Position numbers and translations under genes: made by a program
The notes under the pieces: generated by a model
Databases searched by the model: none
Told to the model about the DNA's origin: nothing
What the model saw: only the letters and a program-made list of their open reading frames with translations
Part shown: positions 1 through 11,495 of the stretch, one piece after another
Layout: every line of letters begins with the position of its first letter
Numbering within the stretch: position 1 is the first letter of the stretch
Assembly: GCA_025917655.1 (NCBI GenBank)
Contig: CP084613.1
Location: 3,536,001 to 3,600,000 of the forward strand
Reading direction: 5' to 3'
DNA length: 64,000 bases
From: Chlorella sorokiniana
Taxonomy: Eukaryota; Chlorophyta; Trebouxiophyceae; Chlorellales; Chlorellaceae

Positions 1-3000
1 CCACCATTCACACGCGCACATACACACCTTGAGCTGGGTCAGCAGTTCCAGCGTGTGGCTGCCTGTGCGGGTGCTGGCCAGGTTGAGGGCGCTGAGGGCC
101 AGCTGGTGGCCCAGCTGCGCAGCACGTGGGAGCGGGGGAGAGGCCGGGGGAGGGGGTGGGCTGGAACCGAGCAGGGTCAGGGCTGGGGAGCAGTGGCAAG
201 GTGCAGCCCAGAGCAAGCGTTAGCCAGCCAGCAGGCGCTGCCTCGCGGGCAGGCGGCTTCAAGGCGCTGCTGCACAGCCCAGCGAGCAGGGTGTGGGGAT
301 GTGGGAGAGGTGGGGCGCGACCGCTCACCTTCCAGGCGTCAGGGCGGGGCAGAGCGCCCTGCACCACCTCCGCCAGGCAGGGCCCCGCATACGGGCTCTT
401 CGCCGCCTGCGCAGCACACAGCAGCAGCCGTTCGGCGCGCGTGCAGCGCAGCGGTGCCAAGCTGGCCCCGCACAGGCGGCAGCCCGGCAAGGCGGCACAC
501 AGACTCGCCAGGTTCCGCTACACACGCAGGCCGCCCCCTGGCCTCGTTATGGCATGCTAGGCGGGCTGCGAGGCATGCATGTGGCAGCAATTGGCTATGT
601 CCTTCACCGCCCGGCATGGGGCCCCGCCCACCAAAATGAGCGCGCGGCCATGCTGCACCAGCTGCGCCGCCATGCGGTTGAGCGCGTCGCCGGCCTTGGG
701 GGAGGACGCCCGCCGTCCAGCGAAACCTGGGCCTGCAGGGAGGGGTGGAGGGCAGGGCAGGCTTCAAACCAGCTCCTGCCAGGCTGCTGGCCCGGGCAGG
801 TGCACCACAGCATGGCGGTGCTGCTCTGACATCGATCAAGGAGGGATCAATCGCCACACGGCTGCAGCGACAGCCGCCCCACCAGTCGGTCCACCAGCTG
901 GCAGACGAACAGCGTGCCGTCCTTGCTGCTCAGCCAGTCCACAAAGAAGGGGTTGGCCTGCAGGGCAGGGGGTGGTGTGATGTGGCACACACAGCGGCCC
1001 AGCAGCCAAGCGCCTGCCATGCTGCGCTGTCCTTCCTGCACACAGCGGGCTGTTGCAGCACACGACAGCTGCAGCCCCCATGCACGTTCCTCCCAAAGGC
1101 AAGGTGCCACGCTGTACTGCCGTGGCCCTGGCGGTACCGCCGCACCTGCTCCGCGATGTACACCACCTCCTGCGGGGACCCCAGCTTCACCAGCCTGACC
1201 AGCACAAACACGCCCTTGCTGGGAGGGGGAACCGAGCGGCGGGAAGGGGTGAGCGGTCACCTAATCACAACATAACCCATGTTGCCTGGACACCCCTCAC
1301 ACAGCCGGCAAGCCACCGGCCAGCCCCTCACACGCTGCTCCCTGCCCAGGCACCGCGCGGCTCACTCGCTGGTGGCCAGGCGGTTCATGGCGGGCGCCAG
1401 CTGCTTGAGCAGCTCCGAGTACGCCTTCAAGGCTGTGCAAGGCGAGCCTGGCGGCAGAGCCGTGAAGCCCTCTGCCGGCGGCGTGCCCGCCTTGCCCAGG
1501 GCAAACGCCTCCACCCGCAGCTTGTGGGCAGCTTCCAGCAGGTCCTGTACCGCATAGTTACCGCACATGTCCCCGGCCACCCGCTGCAGCTGCCCACCGG
1601 CTGCAGGGCAGGGGTGAGATAGGCAACAGGCGTCGCAGCGGCAGCGGGCCAGGCCAGGCGCAGCAAGCGGGCTGGCTGCAACCGTGAGACGTTTGATTGA
1701 ATACCTCAGCACGGCGCTGGCTCCTGCCCGCAGCCCCAGCGACTGCCTTCCCGGCAGCCGCCACCCTGGCTTCAGGTGGCAGTCTGCGTGCACCGCCGGC
1801 CCTTCCCACCTGTGAGCAGGTGAATCACGCGCATCAGCCGCTCGTGCCCCTTCGACTTCAGCGCCCGCCGCACTGTCTCTGTGGTGCCGCCAATGGAGCC
1901 CTGCACGATCGCAACAGCGGGCCAGGGTCGGGGGGGGGGCGGGGGCAGAGGGCGAGCCTCAAGAAGAAGAGCACCACAAACACGGCACCCTGGCGCTCTG
2001 GCTGAGGGTCCCTGGTGGCAGTGCCCCCACTGCTGCTGTTGCTGCAGCGGGGCCTGCCGGCCTCGAGCCATCCCCACCCCGCCTCACGTTGGCCCAAGGG
2101 GTGCCTGCCTCGAGGAAGGCTCGGTTCAGGCCCGGGTGGTGGCGCTCGCAGGCAGCCCTCGCCACCTCCTCCTCGCCGCACGCCAGCACATCCTGCACAC
2201 ACGCGGGCGCGTTGCAACAACAGTGCGCAGACTGCGAAGTTGGCTGTGCTGCTTGCCATCCTGCTCCACATCTGCAGCGCAGCACACCTTTGTGCCAGCG
2301 CTCCGTGATGCCGCCGGGTTGGGGGCACGGCAGCGTGCGCACTCCGCCCTGGCTGAGGGGTTGGCATGGCGGCACTGCGAGCACGCCCAGGTGGCGTCGG
2401 CGGAGGGCTCGGCAGGCGCGGCACGCGCCACCTGCGGCACCAGGCGCTGGGGGTCTGGCACCGAGGTGGACACCATCTTGTCGGCGCCCTGCCGCCGCGC
2501 CACCATGCTCTTGCGGGCGGCGCGGTTCGCCTCCACCAGGTCAGCCACCGTGTCGGGCCGGCTGCGCAAAGCACGAGGGAGCGGGGCCATCAGGCGGCGG
2601 CAAGGGGTGATGGGTCGGCCATGCAGCCAGGCAGCAGCGTGGCCGAGGGCAGGACCGGCAGGGCAGGTGGCAAGGGAGTAAGGTCTGCGGCGGAAGGGCA
2701 GCGCAGGCAGTCCAGCCGCCCACCCCTGCATGTCCGTCAATGCGTCCACAAAGTTGCGGCAGAAGGGGCACTTGAGGCCGGCATCAGCCTGCAGCAGGGG
2801 GAAAGGCGGGCCACAGCAGGCACGCGTGGCCGCCCGTGCAACCGGGCTGCGCGCCCCCCGTTCCAGGGGCACGCAATGCTTGCTGCGACAATGTTGACGG
2901 GAAGGAGACTTGGACCAACCCACCTTGAAGACAATCTGGGCACGCATCGTGTTGCAGCACCTGCAAGCGGGCAGCGCGGTGTCATACTGAGCCTCCAAAG

Positions 3001-3231
3001 CCCAACCATTTGTGCAGCGGCAAGCTGTGCGCGCCCATCATGCAAGGCTTCCAACCAGGCCGGTGCCACTTACTCGAGGCAGATTTCGTGGCCGCAAGGC
3101 CGCAGCTTGACCTCCACAAAGGCTTCATCGTCGGCGCAGATGTGGCAGTGCTCGGAGCCCTTGGGCAGCTTGGCACGGTCCGCGCATCTGGCGCCGCCGC
3201 CCCACACCTTGGCGGCGCCCCAAACCGACAT
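1..3231 (-). CDS. RING / RanBP2 zinc-finger protein with Pumilio-like helical repeats (probable E3 ubiquitin ligase), 3' end outside window
   Basis: The start at 3231 opens exon 1 (3231-3074), which encodes CHICADDEAF and LRPCGHEICLE, the first half of a C3HC4 RING. A small exon (2960-2934) adds CCNTMRAQIVFK, and the next (from about 2788) gives ADAGLKCPFCRNFVDALTD, closing the RING. Joining exons 1 and 2 at GTAAGT and CAG keeps the frame. A RanBP2-type finger (W-x-C-x2-C-x10-C-x2-C, read as WACSQCRHANPS...CARC) lies near 2400-2330. Downstream exons look like alpha-helical RNA-binding or ARM repeats: CGNYAVQDLLEAAHKL (about 1570), VFVLVRLVKLGSPQEVVYIAEQV (split here at residue 20 of the motif; about 1200-1140), SKDGTLFVCQLVDRLVG (about 920-870) and TGSHTLELLTQLK (about 60-30). 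These resemble Pumilio repeats (aromatic/VxQxLL core), but this assignment is inference. Ubiquitin-ligase activity follows from the RING family. The 3' end lies beyond base 1. Confidence 0.7.
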
Positions 3232-3769
3232 CCTGGCGGGCGCGGGAACTTCAGAGGGCGCAAGCTGCTTCCCGGGATGCCTGCCGGCACGTGGGCATAC
3301 GCGGCGGCGTCACCGGCGGCTGCTAGAGCCACTGCACCGGACATGGGCAACAAGCGCTCCATTGGGCGTTTTTAAGCACTCCGTGCCGTCAGGCAATGAA
3401 GATCGCCGCTGCCTAGCGTTGCTAAGCTAATCAATTGGCCATCCGCGGAGATGACCCCTGCCGGCACCTGTGCCACTCCAAATACTCACCAAACGAAGCA
3501 ACAATTGCGTTGCTACGGATACTAGATTGATCCAACCCGAAGAAGGCGAGGCGCTGGATGGCAAGGGACGCTTGGCAGCCAGCAAGGACCCGACGGCAAT
3601 AGCCGCACACGTGGCTAATGAAAGCCGAGCAAGGGCTCGCACGATCGGCTTCGTGTCCCAGCGAGGTACATGAGCAGAGGTACTGCCGACGCCCGCCGCC
3701 ACGACCATCCTGAGGCACTCAGCATCTCTGTCACACACTACTGCAGTGCTGCACATTACAGACTACCCC
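3232..3769. other. Intergenic stretch between the RING gene and EI24
   Basis: About 540 bases lie between the RING-gene start and the EI24 stop. I see no conserved reading frame. The half nearer 3232 should hold the promoter and 5' UTR of the RING gene, and the other half the EI24 3' UTR. The sequence is lower in GC (around 3500-3560) than the flanking exons, as expected for non-coding DNA in this genome. Confidence 0.4.
3756..3760 (-). terminator. TGTAA-type poly(A) signal of EI24 gene
   Basis: On the minus strand TGTAA lies about 10 bases after the EI24 stop. TGTAA is the usual chlorophyte polyadenylation signal; this one is very close to the stop, so a second downstream site may be the one used. 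Confidence 0.3.
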
Positions 3770-5927
3770 CTATCTTGCATCAATGCTGGCCGCGCTTGTA
3801 AAGCTGCTGGTCTCACTGAGCGCAGGCGCCGCAGCGTGCCGTCCCTTCACGCCCAGCAGGCGCACCAGGCGCGGCACCACCGCCACTTGCCCCAGCAGCT
3901 TGTTGGTGGCCCAGCACGCTATGCGGAAAACGGGTAGCGGCGGCAGCGCACCGCGGACAGGACCCTCGCCCACCACTGCACACCCGGGGGGCAGAAAAGG
4001 TGTGCATGCCACTGCTTGCAGGCGAACATCCCAACCATCCCCAGCTTTGCTGCAGAGCCCTGCTGCCTGCGGAACAGCCAGCAGCAGCCCAGCGCTGCCA
4101 CCCACCTCTTTGGTAGACTGCCTTGGGGTTGGCGTCTGCCGCCATCATGATGTCCAGCGGGAAGAGCAGGCCCACCAGGGCAGCACCCGCATAGAACGAG
4201 GTGAGGGCCATGGGCAGCACGGTAGCGGTGCCAAAGCCTGTGGGTGGGTGGGTGGGGGTGCGGGGCCGGCGGCGGCAACCGCCCCTTCAGAGGATGGGCG
4301 GGGAAGCGTTGCGGCCGCAGCAGCGCTGCGGCGCGACATGCAGGCGGAGTGACCGGCCAGCATCATCGAGGCGTGCTACGGCCACGGGCACGCGACGCTC
4401 AAGGAGAAGCGCCCACCCAAGAAGAAGGCCCAGTGGCGCTCAAAGTAGGCGATGCGCTGCGCGAGGGCACGCTGTGCAGGGACCACTTGTAGTCGAAGCA
4501 GTACAGGGCGTACAGGCAGGACAGCAGCAGGAAGCTGAGCGCGGGGCCTGCGGGATGCAGCGGGTAAGCAGCGCAGGGGTGGTTGTGCCTCTGCTGTGCC
4601 CAGCTCGCAGCAGGCGGCTGGCAGTGCGCCCATGGGCCAGCACAGGCCTCGCCTGCGCCTGCTCACGCATCCCCCAGCCGAGCCGGGCGGCGCCAACCCC
4701 TCCCCTCGCCTGTCTACCCCTCCGGCTCACCCACACGCGGCACCGCCCCGCCAGCGTGACCTGGACGAAGAAGACGGCGAGCAGCGCGGCGCGGTACACC
4801 TCCTGGGAGATGAAGGCCACGGCATCGGGCGGTGCACCTGGGGGCCGGGGGCCAGGGCACATGACGGGCTTGCCAAATGTGGGCAGGGCTCGAGGGTTGA
4901 GGGGCGAACGAGGAGTGGACAGTTCCAAAGCGGCGGCGGGAGCCTGGTGCATGATCACTGCTTGAGAACGCCCTGCGCCCCCACCCCCAACCCAGGCCAT
5001 CACACACGCACGCCTGCACCACCACACCTCCCTCTCCACAGACACACCTTCACCACAGCCGCAGCCTGCTGCGAGGGCACCAGCACCACGCCCTGCCGCT
5101 GTGCACGCTGCACCAACACACGACGCTGGGCGGCGACCACCACGAGCTCAGCTATCTCGTTGTACCTGATGGGGGGCAGGGGAGGCGGAGGGCAGCTGTC
5201 GGCTTGGCCGGCACCGCGTCCACATGCGAGCCCTGCCCGGCCAGGCCTGGCGCAATGCAAAGCTAGCTGCCAGGCTTCAGAGGCACAGCCGTGTGATGCT
5301 GTGCCTGCCCTCAGCGGGCCCCGCCCCCACCAGATGCAGTTGACCAGGAGGGAGACGAGGTAGGCAGGGGCCAGCCAGAGCAGGTGGTAGAGGCCCACCA
5401 GGGCGGGGCTGATCGAGGCAGCGCCGCTGCCCCCACCACAGATGTCAGCAGCAGGTGCAGCAGCGGCTTGAGGCCGTAGTCCAGCAGTAGCACGCTGCAG
5501 CGAGTTGGGGTGGGTGGGAAGGGGGGGGGGGTGTTTGAAGGTGCTGGCCGACCGCGCGCACAACACCCAGCGCTGCTTAGAGGTGGGCGCCCGCAGTCGG
5601 GAGTATCTCCCGCTAATGACCTGCCCAAAAAGATGACTCCATTCAGAAGGAAGCAGTTGGCTGTCTTGGCCTGCGTTTAAAGATCCGGTGGTGCAAGGCA
5701 CAAGGTGTTGCATGCAGCCTGGACTGATCGCCAACCTGCCGCCACCGACACCCTGTTCCAGGCAACCCGGGAGCACTCACCAAGATCCTTGGGTCGTGAA
5801 CAAAGTAAATAATGCACCTGTGTAGACAAATGGCGTCCCTAAACCCCGCAAGCCTGCGGTGTTGGGCCACTGAAAGTGATCGACTTCCGAGGTCCGGTTT
5901 TCTTATCCGCCTCCCGGCCCAACCCAC
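3770..5927 (-). CDS. EI24: EI24/PIG8 family ER membrane protein
   Basis: This is a multi-pass membrane protein of the etoposide-induced 2.4 family, which in animals and plants sits in the ER and is linked to autophagy. Exon 1 begins at 5927 and contains LAGFRDAICLHRCIIYFVHD, matching the plant N-terminus (AGFQDACSLHR). The next exon holds NCFLLNGVIFLG (about 5660-5620), another plant-type signature. Further exons give LVGLYHLLWLAPAYLVSLLV and the family motif CIWYNEIAELV (about 5420-5130), then ISQEVYRAALLAVFFVQVTLAG, and then YALYCFDYKW followed by LAQRIAYFERHWAFFLG (about 4520-4410). The last segments are FYAGAALVGLLFPLDIMMAAD and LPVFRIACWATNKLLGQ, with the stop at 3770-3772. The order of segments is that of complete EI24 proteins, so the gene looks whole. 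RPL15 lies upstream on the same strand. Confidence 0.83.
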
Positions 5928-6211
5928 CAGAGCAGCGCGCCATTCTTCAGAGTCAGCAGCACCGCGAGCGCCATAGGCCCGCTTTGCTGAGTTAGCACTG
6001 CGCAGGGGGCCCCCTCACGTATAGACAGCCCAAACAAGCACACTAAACTACAGTGATAGCACAATGGTGTTAAATGAGGATGCAAAGCGTCGGCTCCACT
6101 GTGGAGCCAGCGATTTTTGCAGCCCACGCCAGCTGCCCATGAACGCATTGAAGCAAGCCTCTCAACCACGTGACGACCCAACACCTTCTGAATTCCTCAG
6201 CAGGCCCGCTG

Positions 6212-6216
6212 TTACA
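6212..6216 (-). terminator. TGTAA poly(A) signal of RPL15
   Basis: The minus strand reads TGTAA about 205 bases after the RPL15 stop codon. This spacing suits a chlorophyte 3' UTR. Confidence 0.45.
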
Positions 6217-6419
6217 TGAAGCGCTCTGCAATGAGACAGCGGGCCCCAAGCTGCCGCAGCCGCGGTGCTGCCAAGCGGGCCTCGCCCGCTGGCGCTGGCC
6301 GACGCTGTGCCCTTGTGCTCGCGACGTGCACACGCATCCTGGCAGCGCCGCTCCTCCATCCAAAGGCGCAAAGCCGGCTGGCACGCCGCCGCTTTGCACT
6401 CCACCACACCTCCGCCCGC

Positions 6420-8259
6420 TTAGCGGTAGCGGCGCAGCGAGATGGAGTTGTTCTTGCGCCAGACGGCGCGGCGGCTGGGGCGGGCCTTGGTGTGCAGGTG
6501 GCCCTTGCCCTGCAGGCCGCGGAACTTCTTGCCCGCGCTGGTGAGGCCACGCAGCTCGCGGTGCTTGTGCACGGGGTTGCAGATCCAGTTGATGCGAGCG
6601 TCCTGCGAGGGGGCGGTGCGGGGAAGGTGCAAGCAGCGGTGATGGGGAACTCATGCCAGTTGAGTGGCACAACAACGTTTGAAAGAGGCCTCCATAGCCC
6701 ATCTGTCCTTGTTGGTGGGTTGCCAGTCCCCTCAGCTCAGAATCTGTGGCTGCTCATACCAGCGCTGACGAAGGCTCCAAGCTGCACGCTTTGGACTGTT
6801 CGAAACGCTGGTCCCCAAAGGAATGGCTGGCAGCAGGGCAAGCTATCCAGCACTGCCTGTCAGTCCTTCAACCTCCCGCATCTGCCTGCTGGCTGTAACC
6901 CTGATGGCACCTGCCTGCCTGACCAGCAGGCCAGCGTGCTGCAAGACTGCGCCCGCCGCGCATCCAATGCCCAGCCCACACGGGGCAGCCCCGCCCGAGC
7001 TACCCAGGCTCACCTTGCGGATGGCCTTGTGAGCGGGGTCCACCAGGATGACCTCGAAGTACTTGTACACAGCGTCCTGCAGGCGGTACAAAGCGACGGT
7101 ACAATCAGTGCGGCCGCCTCGAGGTGAGTGGAGGTTCTCCACACATCCGCGCGTGGCGCAGGTTCCAAGCCTGGCCACCGCAAGCCCCTGCGGCCCCTGG
7201 TCAATTTGTTTCCTGATGCAGCGGATTGAATCGCTGCTCATGCTGCCCGTGCTGATGCTCTGAGGCTGGCCCGCAGCGCCGGCCAGCTGAGCTGACCGAG
7301 TGGCGGGGTTCTCCCACAGCCGCAAGGGCATGAGGGCCTTGGCAAAGTGGGTAGGGGGCGCACCTGGTTGACCCAGTAGCTGTTCAGCACGCGCAGGCCG
7401 CCGCACTTGCGGCCGACGCGCTCCTCGGCCACGTTGCGCAGGTTGCGGGTGGGCTTCAGCTGCGTCACACCCTGGTGCACCGGCTTGCCGTACACGATGC
7501 CCTGCAGATGCGCTCGGGCATGGGGCGAGGTCAGCAACGCACCGATCCTGCTGTGCAACGCAGCACAGCCGACGAGCAGCAGGCGAGGGCAGCGAGCTGC
7601 CCAGACATCAGGGCAACGATGACCATCGCAAGCTACACCAGCTGCCGCATCCGCGTCTGCTGCCGCAGAGGCTGCCCTCCTCCAGCAACACACCCCGCAC
7701 CTTGGACACCGGCTTCTTGCGGCCACCACGGCGCACGCGCACCCTATAGACCACATAGCCCTGCTTGGCCTTGAAGCCCATGCGGCGGGCCTTGTCAGGG
7801 CGGCTGGGCCGGGTCAGGCGCACGATGCCGGGCAGCTGACGGTACTCCCAGCAGCGCACGCGCAGCAGGAAACGGAGCACATCGCTCTGCTTCCGCTTCC
7901 ACAGCTCTTCCACATACTGCAGCAAGGAAGGCAAGCAAGAGAGGGCGCAGTGAGCCTCGCGCTTGGGCGGCGGCCCGCTGTCTGCCGCTCGAGGGTTGGC
8001 CACCTCCCCCAGCCGCTGCCGCTCCGCCATGAGTCCACCCTCCTGGCTCCCCAGACAGCACGTCAAGTCGCCTTGGGGGCCGCAGGCACGACAAGCTGGG
8101 GATGCCGGGCTGGAGGCGCAACACTAAGCGGTCGGCTGGACCGCATGCTGGCCGGAGAGGCGCCACCCTGGTGCCACACAATCTGCTGTCTCCACTGCAC
8201 CCTCCCTGCTGCACCATGCCCGCCCCGCTGCATGGCCTGTGCACCTTGTAGGCGCCCAT
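6420..8259 (-). CDS. RPL15: 60S ribosomal protein L15 (eL15)
   Basis: This gene encodes a structural protein of the large cytosolic ribosomal subunit. Five exons splice cleanly: 8259-8245, 7916-7701, 7501-7364, 7076-7014 and 6602-6420. They total 615 bases, or 204 residues plus stop, which is the normal eL15 length. Exon 1 encodes only MGAYK. Exon 2 opens [20 protein letters not shown] and includes [20 protein letters not shown]. Exon 3 has [20 protein letters not shown] and LNSYWVNQ, exon 4 [21 protein letters not shown], and exon 5 ends in the basic tail [10 protein letters not shown]. All introns are GT..CAG. The five-codon first exon is typical of ribosomal protein genes. The gene is divergent from the DNA glycosylase gene, with about 470 bases between their starts. 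Confidence 0.98.
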
Positions 8260-8731
8260 GATGGGTCCCAGGAGCTTGCGCCTATGCTCCTAAACACCCA
8301 AAGAGACAGGGCTGGGCGGCAAGGGCCTACTTGGGCCCCCGCAACGAGCGGAGCAAGACGTGTCCCCGGGAAGCCCCGCTGGCACAGGCCCCCACGACCC
8401 GCAAAGCCAGGCCTCCGCCTTGAAATTGAGCGCCCCTAGATCAAATAGAATTTAGTTCGACACTGTACACGCCCAAAGATGAGTCGCTGAAAGTCCCACT
8501 TGCAAGCAGCTTGAACCCAGAGCACCTGCCGGCTGGTAGAGCGGCATTTAGTCCCCACAGCGGATGCTTGCCCTGTGCACCTTGGTTCTGCGCATCCCCT
8601 TCCCCTGCACACCTTCCCGCCGCTTGCTGGCAGGAACGTTGGCGGCAGCTTCTGTCGCCGCAGAAACGCATGCTACTTGGCTGTTTTGCTGCAGCAGGCA
8701 GGTGACAGCCAGCTGTTATCGAAATCAGGTC
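8260..8731. promoter_or_regulatory. Shared divergent promoter region, RPL15 and DNA glycosylase
   Basis: About 470 bases separate the two start codons and must hold both promoters and 5' UTRs. A lower-GC patch (about 8430-8480) sits in the middle. I could not identify a TATA box or other named element with confidence. Confidence 0.4.
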
Positions 8732-10246
8732 ATGGCACGCTCCACAAGAGCCGCAGCAGCGGTGGCTGTAGCAGCGGCGGCAGAAGAGGTCAGCCCGCCG
8801 CCCGCCAAGCGCTCACGTGGCCGGCCGCGCAAGGCCGCCAGCGCCAGCGATGCAGCAGCAGACCCTCCAGCGTCCCCATCGGGTGTGGCTGCAGCAATCG
8901 CAGTCGTGCAGCAGACACCCGGCGCAGTCGCAGTCGTGCAGCAGACACCCGGCTCCAGCGGCAAGAAGAAGTCGGTGCGTCCCATTCCGTCGCCGTCGCA
9001 GCTGGTGCTGGGGGAGCAGGCGGCGCTGCAGTACAAGGCGCAGCGCATCGCCCAGCTGCTGGCGCGGCTGTACCCCAACCCGCCCATCCCGCTGGACCAC
9101 GGCTCCACCTTCCAGCTGCTCTGCGCTGTGCTGCTGTCTGCCCAGGTGCGGGCCGCTGCTGGGCACCTCTGCCAACGGCCTGCCCCCTTACCCAACCCCC
9201 TTGCTCGAGACGTCCCCGTCATTTGTTCCAATCGCTTTGGCCTTCTGCTGGGTATCCCTGCAGACCACGGACAAGAAGGTGAACGAGTGCACGCCGGCGC
9301 TTTTTGCTCTGGCGCCTGACGCCCCGCCATGGCCGCCGCCGACCAGGCCGCCATCCAGGAGTGCATCCGCTCTCTGGGGCTGGCGCCCACCAAGGCCCGC
9401 AACCTCAAGGCCATGTCCCAGCTGCTGGTGGAGCAGCACGGCGGGAGGTGCCCGCAAGCCTGGCGGCGCTGGAGGCGCTGCCGGGGTGGGCCACAAGACC
9501 GCCAGCGTCGTCATGTGCCAAGCCTTTGGGCAGGCCGCCTTCCCGGTGGACACACACATCCACGTGAGGGGTAGGGACAGTGCGGGGGATGCCGGGAGCG
9601 GGCCAGCACAGTGTTGCGCGGCCTTCACATGTCCGCTTTGCAAGGCCTTTTGCAAGTTCAACTCACCCGATCTGCAGCCTGTGTTGCGAGTGGGTTGCTG
9701 CGTGCTGCTCCCCCTTCCTGTTCCCACAGCGCCTGGCGCAGCGCTGGGGCCTCACTGACGGCAGGAGTGTGGAGCAGACGGAGGCCGATCTCCAGCTCCT
9801 GTTCCCGGAGGCGTCGTGGAAGGACCTGCACCTCCAGGTGAAGCTGACCGCTTGCTGGCGGTAGATTTGCTGTATGTCGGCAGCACGGCTTGCTTTCGTG
9901 GATCCAGCAAGTTTTAAAACCAACCTGTGGAACCTGTGCGACGTATTCTGTTGTCGCTTCACGCAGATTATCTTCTTCGGGCGGGAGCATTGCCCAGCGC
10001 AGCGGCATGATCCTGTGCTGTGCCCGCTGTGCAGGCAAGTCTTCCGCGTTGCATGGCATGTTAGCCTTCTGCGTCGCCACCATTCCGCTATTGGCTGACC
10101 GTTTGGCTGCCCTTTCTCCGTGCAGCTGGGCAGCTGTGCCCCCGTACAACAAGGCGGGTTTCTCGCCGCAGAAGGCCGGCGGTGCCAAGTCGGCCAACAG
10201 CGGCAAGCCTGCAGCCGCCAAACGTGTGCGGCGAGTGACAAACTGA
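8732..10246 (+). CDS. Endonuclease III-like HhH-GPD DNA glycosylase
   Basis: This is a base-excision-repair glycosylase/AP lyase. The basic N-terminus (KRSRGRPRK, AT-hook-like) suggests nuclear location. It is followed by a glycosylase core: HGSTFQLLCAVLLSAQ, TTDKKVNECTPALFAL, IRSLGLAPTKARNLKAMSQL, then the helix-hairpin-helix LPG-VGHKTASVVMCQAFG with the catalytic Lys of GHKTA, and the catalytic Asp in FPVDTHIH. The next exons give RLAQRWGLTDGRSVEQTE and IIFFGREHCPAQRHDPVLC. The cluster-loop cysteines read C-x9-C-x2-C followed by SW, not the canonical C-x6-C-x2-C-x5-C, which points to the plant HhH-GPD subfamily rather than plain NTH1. The last intron (10035-10125) is GC-AG. Frame is lost by one base at about 9320, 9447 and 9487, each in a G or C run, and each is best read as a sequence error. 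A start at 8564 would add a possible organelle-targeting leader. Confidence 0.88.
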
Positions 10247-10471
10247 ACTTGCTGCACTTGAATTCTCCTGGTTTCCAGATCCTTGCTGTGTTGTACCTTA
10301 GCTCCACCCTGCCCTACCCTGTTGTTTCTGCCCCCGCCCTCACCCCCACCCACATGCCGGTTTGTGCCAGCGTGCGCTGATGTGCACTGCTGCACTGCAT
10401 CTCTCATGCAGCTCCTGGTCGGCCTGGGCAATCATGTTGTATTCTCGTGTACCCTAATTATCTTCTATATC

Positions 10472-10476
10472 TGTAA
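10472..10476 (+). terminator. TGTAA poly(A) signal of DNA glycosylase gene
   Basis: TGTAA lies about 225 bases after the stop at 10246, inside an A/T-richer stretch typical of chlorophyte 3' UTRs. Confidence 0.5.
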
Positions 10477-10806
10477 GTTGAGACTACAGCAGCTTGTGCC
10501 ACTATGCAAGCGTGCAGCCGGGTCTCCTTGCCAGCAGCGCCGTTTAGGGCGAGGCGTGCGAGTTGCAATGCACACAGTGCACGTAAAATTGTGATCAGAC
10601 AGGCGCAAGGAGATGACAAGGAGCCGCAGAGTGAGTTGTAGGCTACGCAGGGAGGGTTGGCGTGCTGCTGATCCTTTGAGTTGCTTGCTGCGGCTCAAAT
10701 ATGGCACCAGTTGACAGCAACACATCTGCAAGCGCAAGCAGCGCGGGTTTCACTGCCGCTGCTATCACCGTTCCTGCACACCGCCGGCGGGCGGTTCGCA
10801 TTCTCT

Positions 10807-11458
10807 ATGCCGCTCCGTGCCCATGTTGCTGGTGCAGTGGAGGATCTCTTTGAGCAAGAGCTGCGGCGCCGAGGACTAGATGCTTCTTCTTCAGTCAGCG
10901 AGGAGAGCTTCAGCTCACCAGGCCCTTCACCCAAGTCGCCATTCGAACAGCAGCAGCAGCGTGCGGGGCCGCGGCCGCCGCCCTCATTTCGGGGCGCGCA
11001 GGACAGCGAAGTCCCACCTCAGCTTGAGAAGTCGCGGGCGCTCAACTCAGAAGGGCTGGAGGTGGGTGTTGTGCAAGAGTGATCCAGCGGGCAGCGCAGC
11101 GAGGGCAGCATGGCACACAGCCTCCAACCCTGGCAGCTTTTGCGAGCGCAGGTGCTGGAATCTGCGGATCTGAGCGCCTTGAGGCCTCGTGCATGGTTGC
11201 CTCTCACCTGCTTCTTCCTGGCTGCAGGGCTTCATCCCGCGCGCCACCGAGCTGCTGAAGCTGGGCCTGGCTTTCTCGCTCTACTTCCTGCCAGCGGCAG
11301 CCATCGTGTCCCTCGTCTTCTTCGCCCTCTACTCCGGCCTGGGCGACGCGTTTGTGCACGGCGGCGCCCCCAGCTCGGGTCCGCCGCCGTACATAGACCC
11401 TGACCTGTTGCTGGCCGAGCCAACCGCCGACCCCATGGTTCCGCTGGACCTCCGCTGA
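10807..11458 (+). CDS. Small single-helix membrane protein, unrecognised
   Basis: Two exons (10807-11061 and 11228-11458) join in frame at GAG|GGC. The first encodes a polar, Ser/Pro/Gln-rich region (VEDLFEQELRRRGLDASSSV, later SPGPSPKSPFEQQQQR). The second encodes IPRATELLKLGLAFSLYFLP and AAIVSLVFFALYSGLGDAF, a clear hydrophobic helix near the C-terminus. A short Pro-rich tail with PPYIDPDLLLAEPTADP follows. I do not recognise the family. A single helix with a long cytosolic or stromal N-terminal part is all that can be read. An out-of-frame ATG at 10700 (MAPVDSNTSASASS...) could be the real start if a base is missing before 10807. The stop is followed 33 bases later by a TGTAA signal, which supports the 3' end. 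Confidence 0.55.
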
Positions 11459-11490
11459 GGTGGCGGGTGCGGAGACGCCGCGCCCTGCAC

Positions 11491-11495
11491 TGTAA
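11491..11495 (+). terminator. TGTAA poly(A) signal of small membrane protein gene
   Basis: TGTAA lies 33 bases after the stop at 11458, in the same orientation as the gene. Confidence 0.45.
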
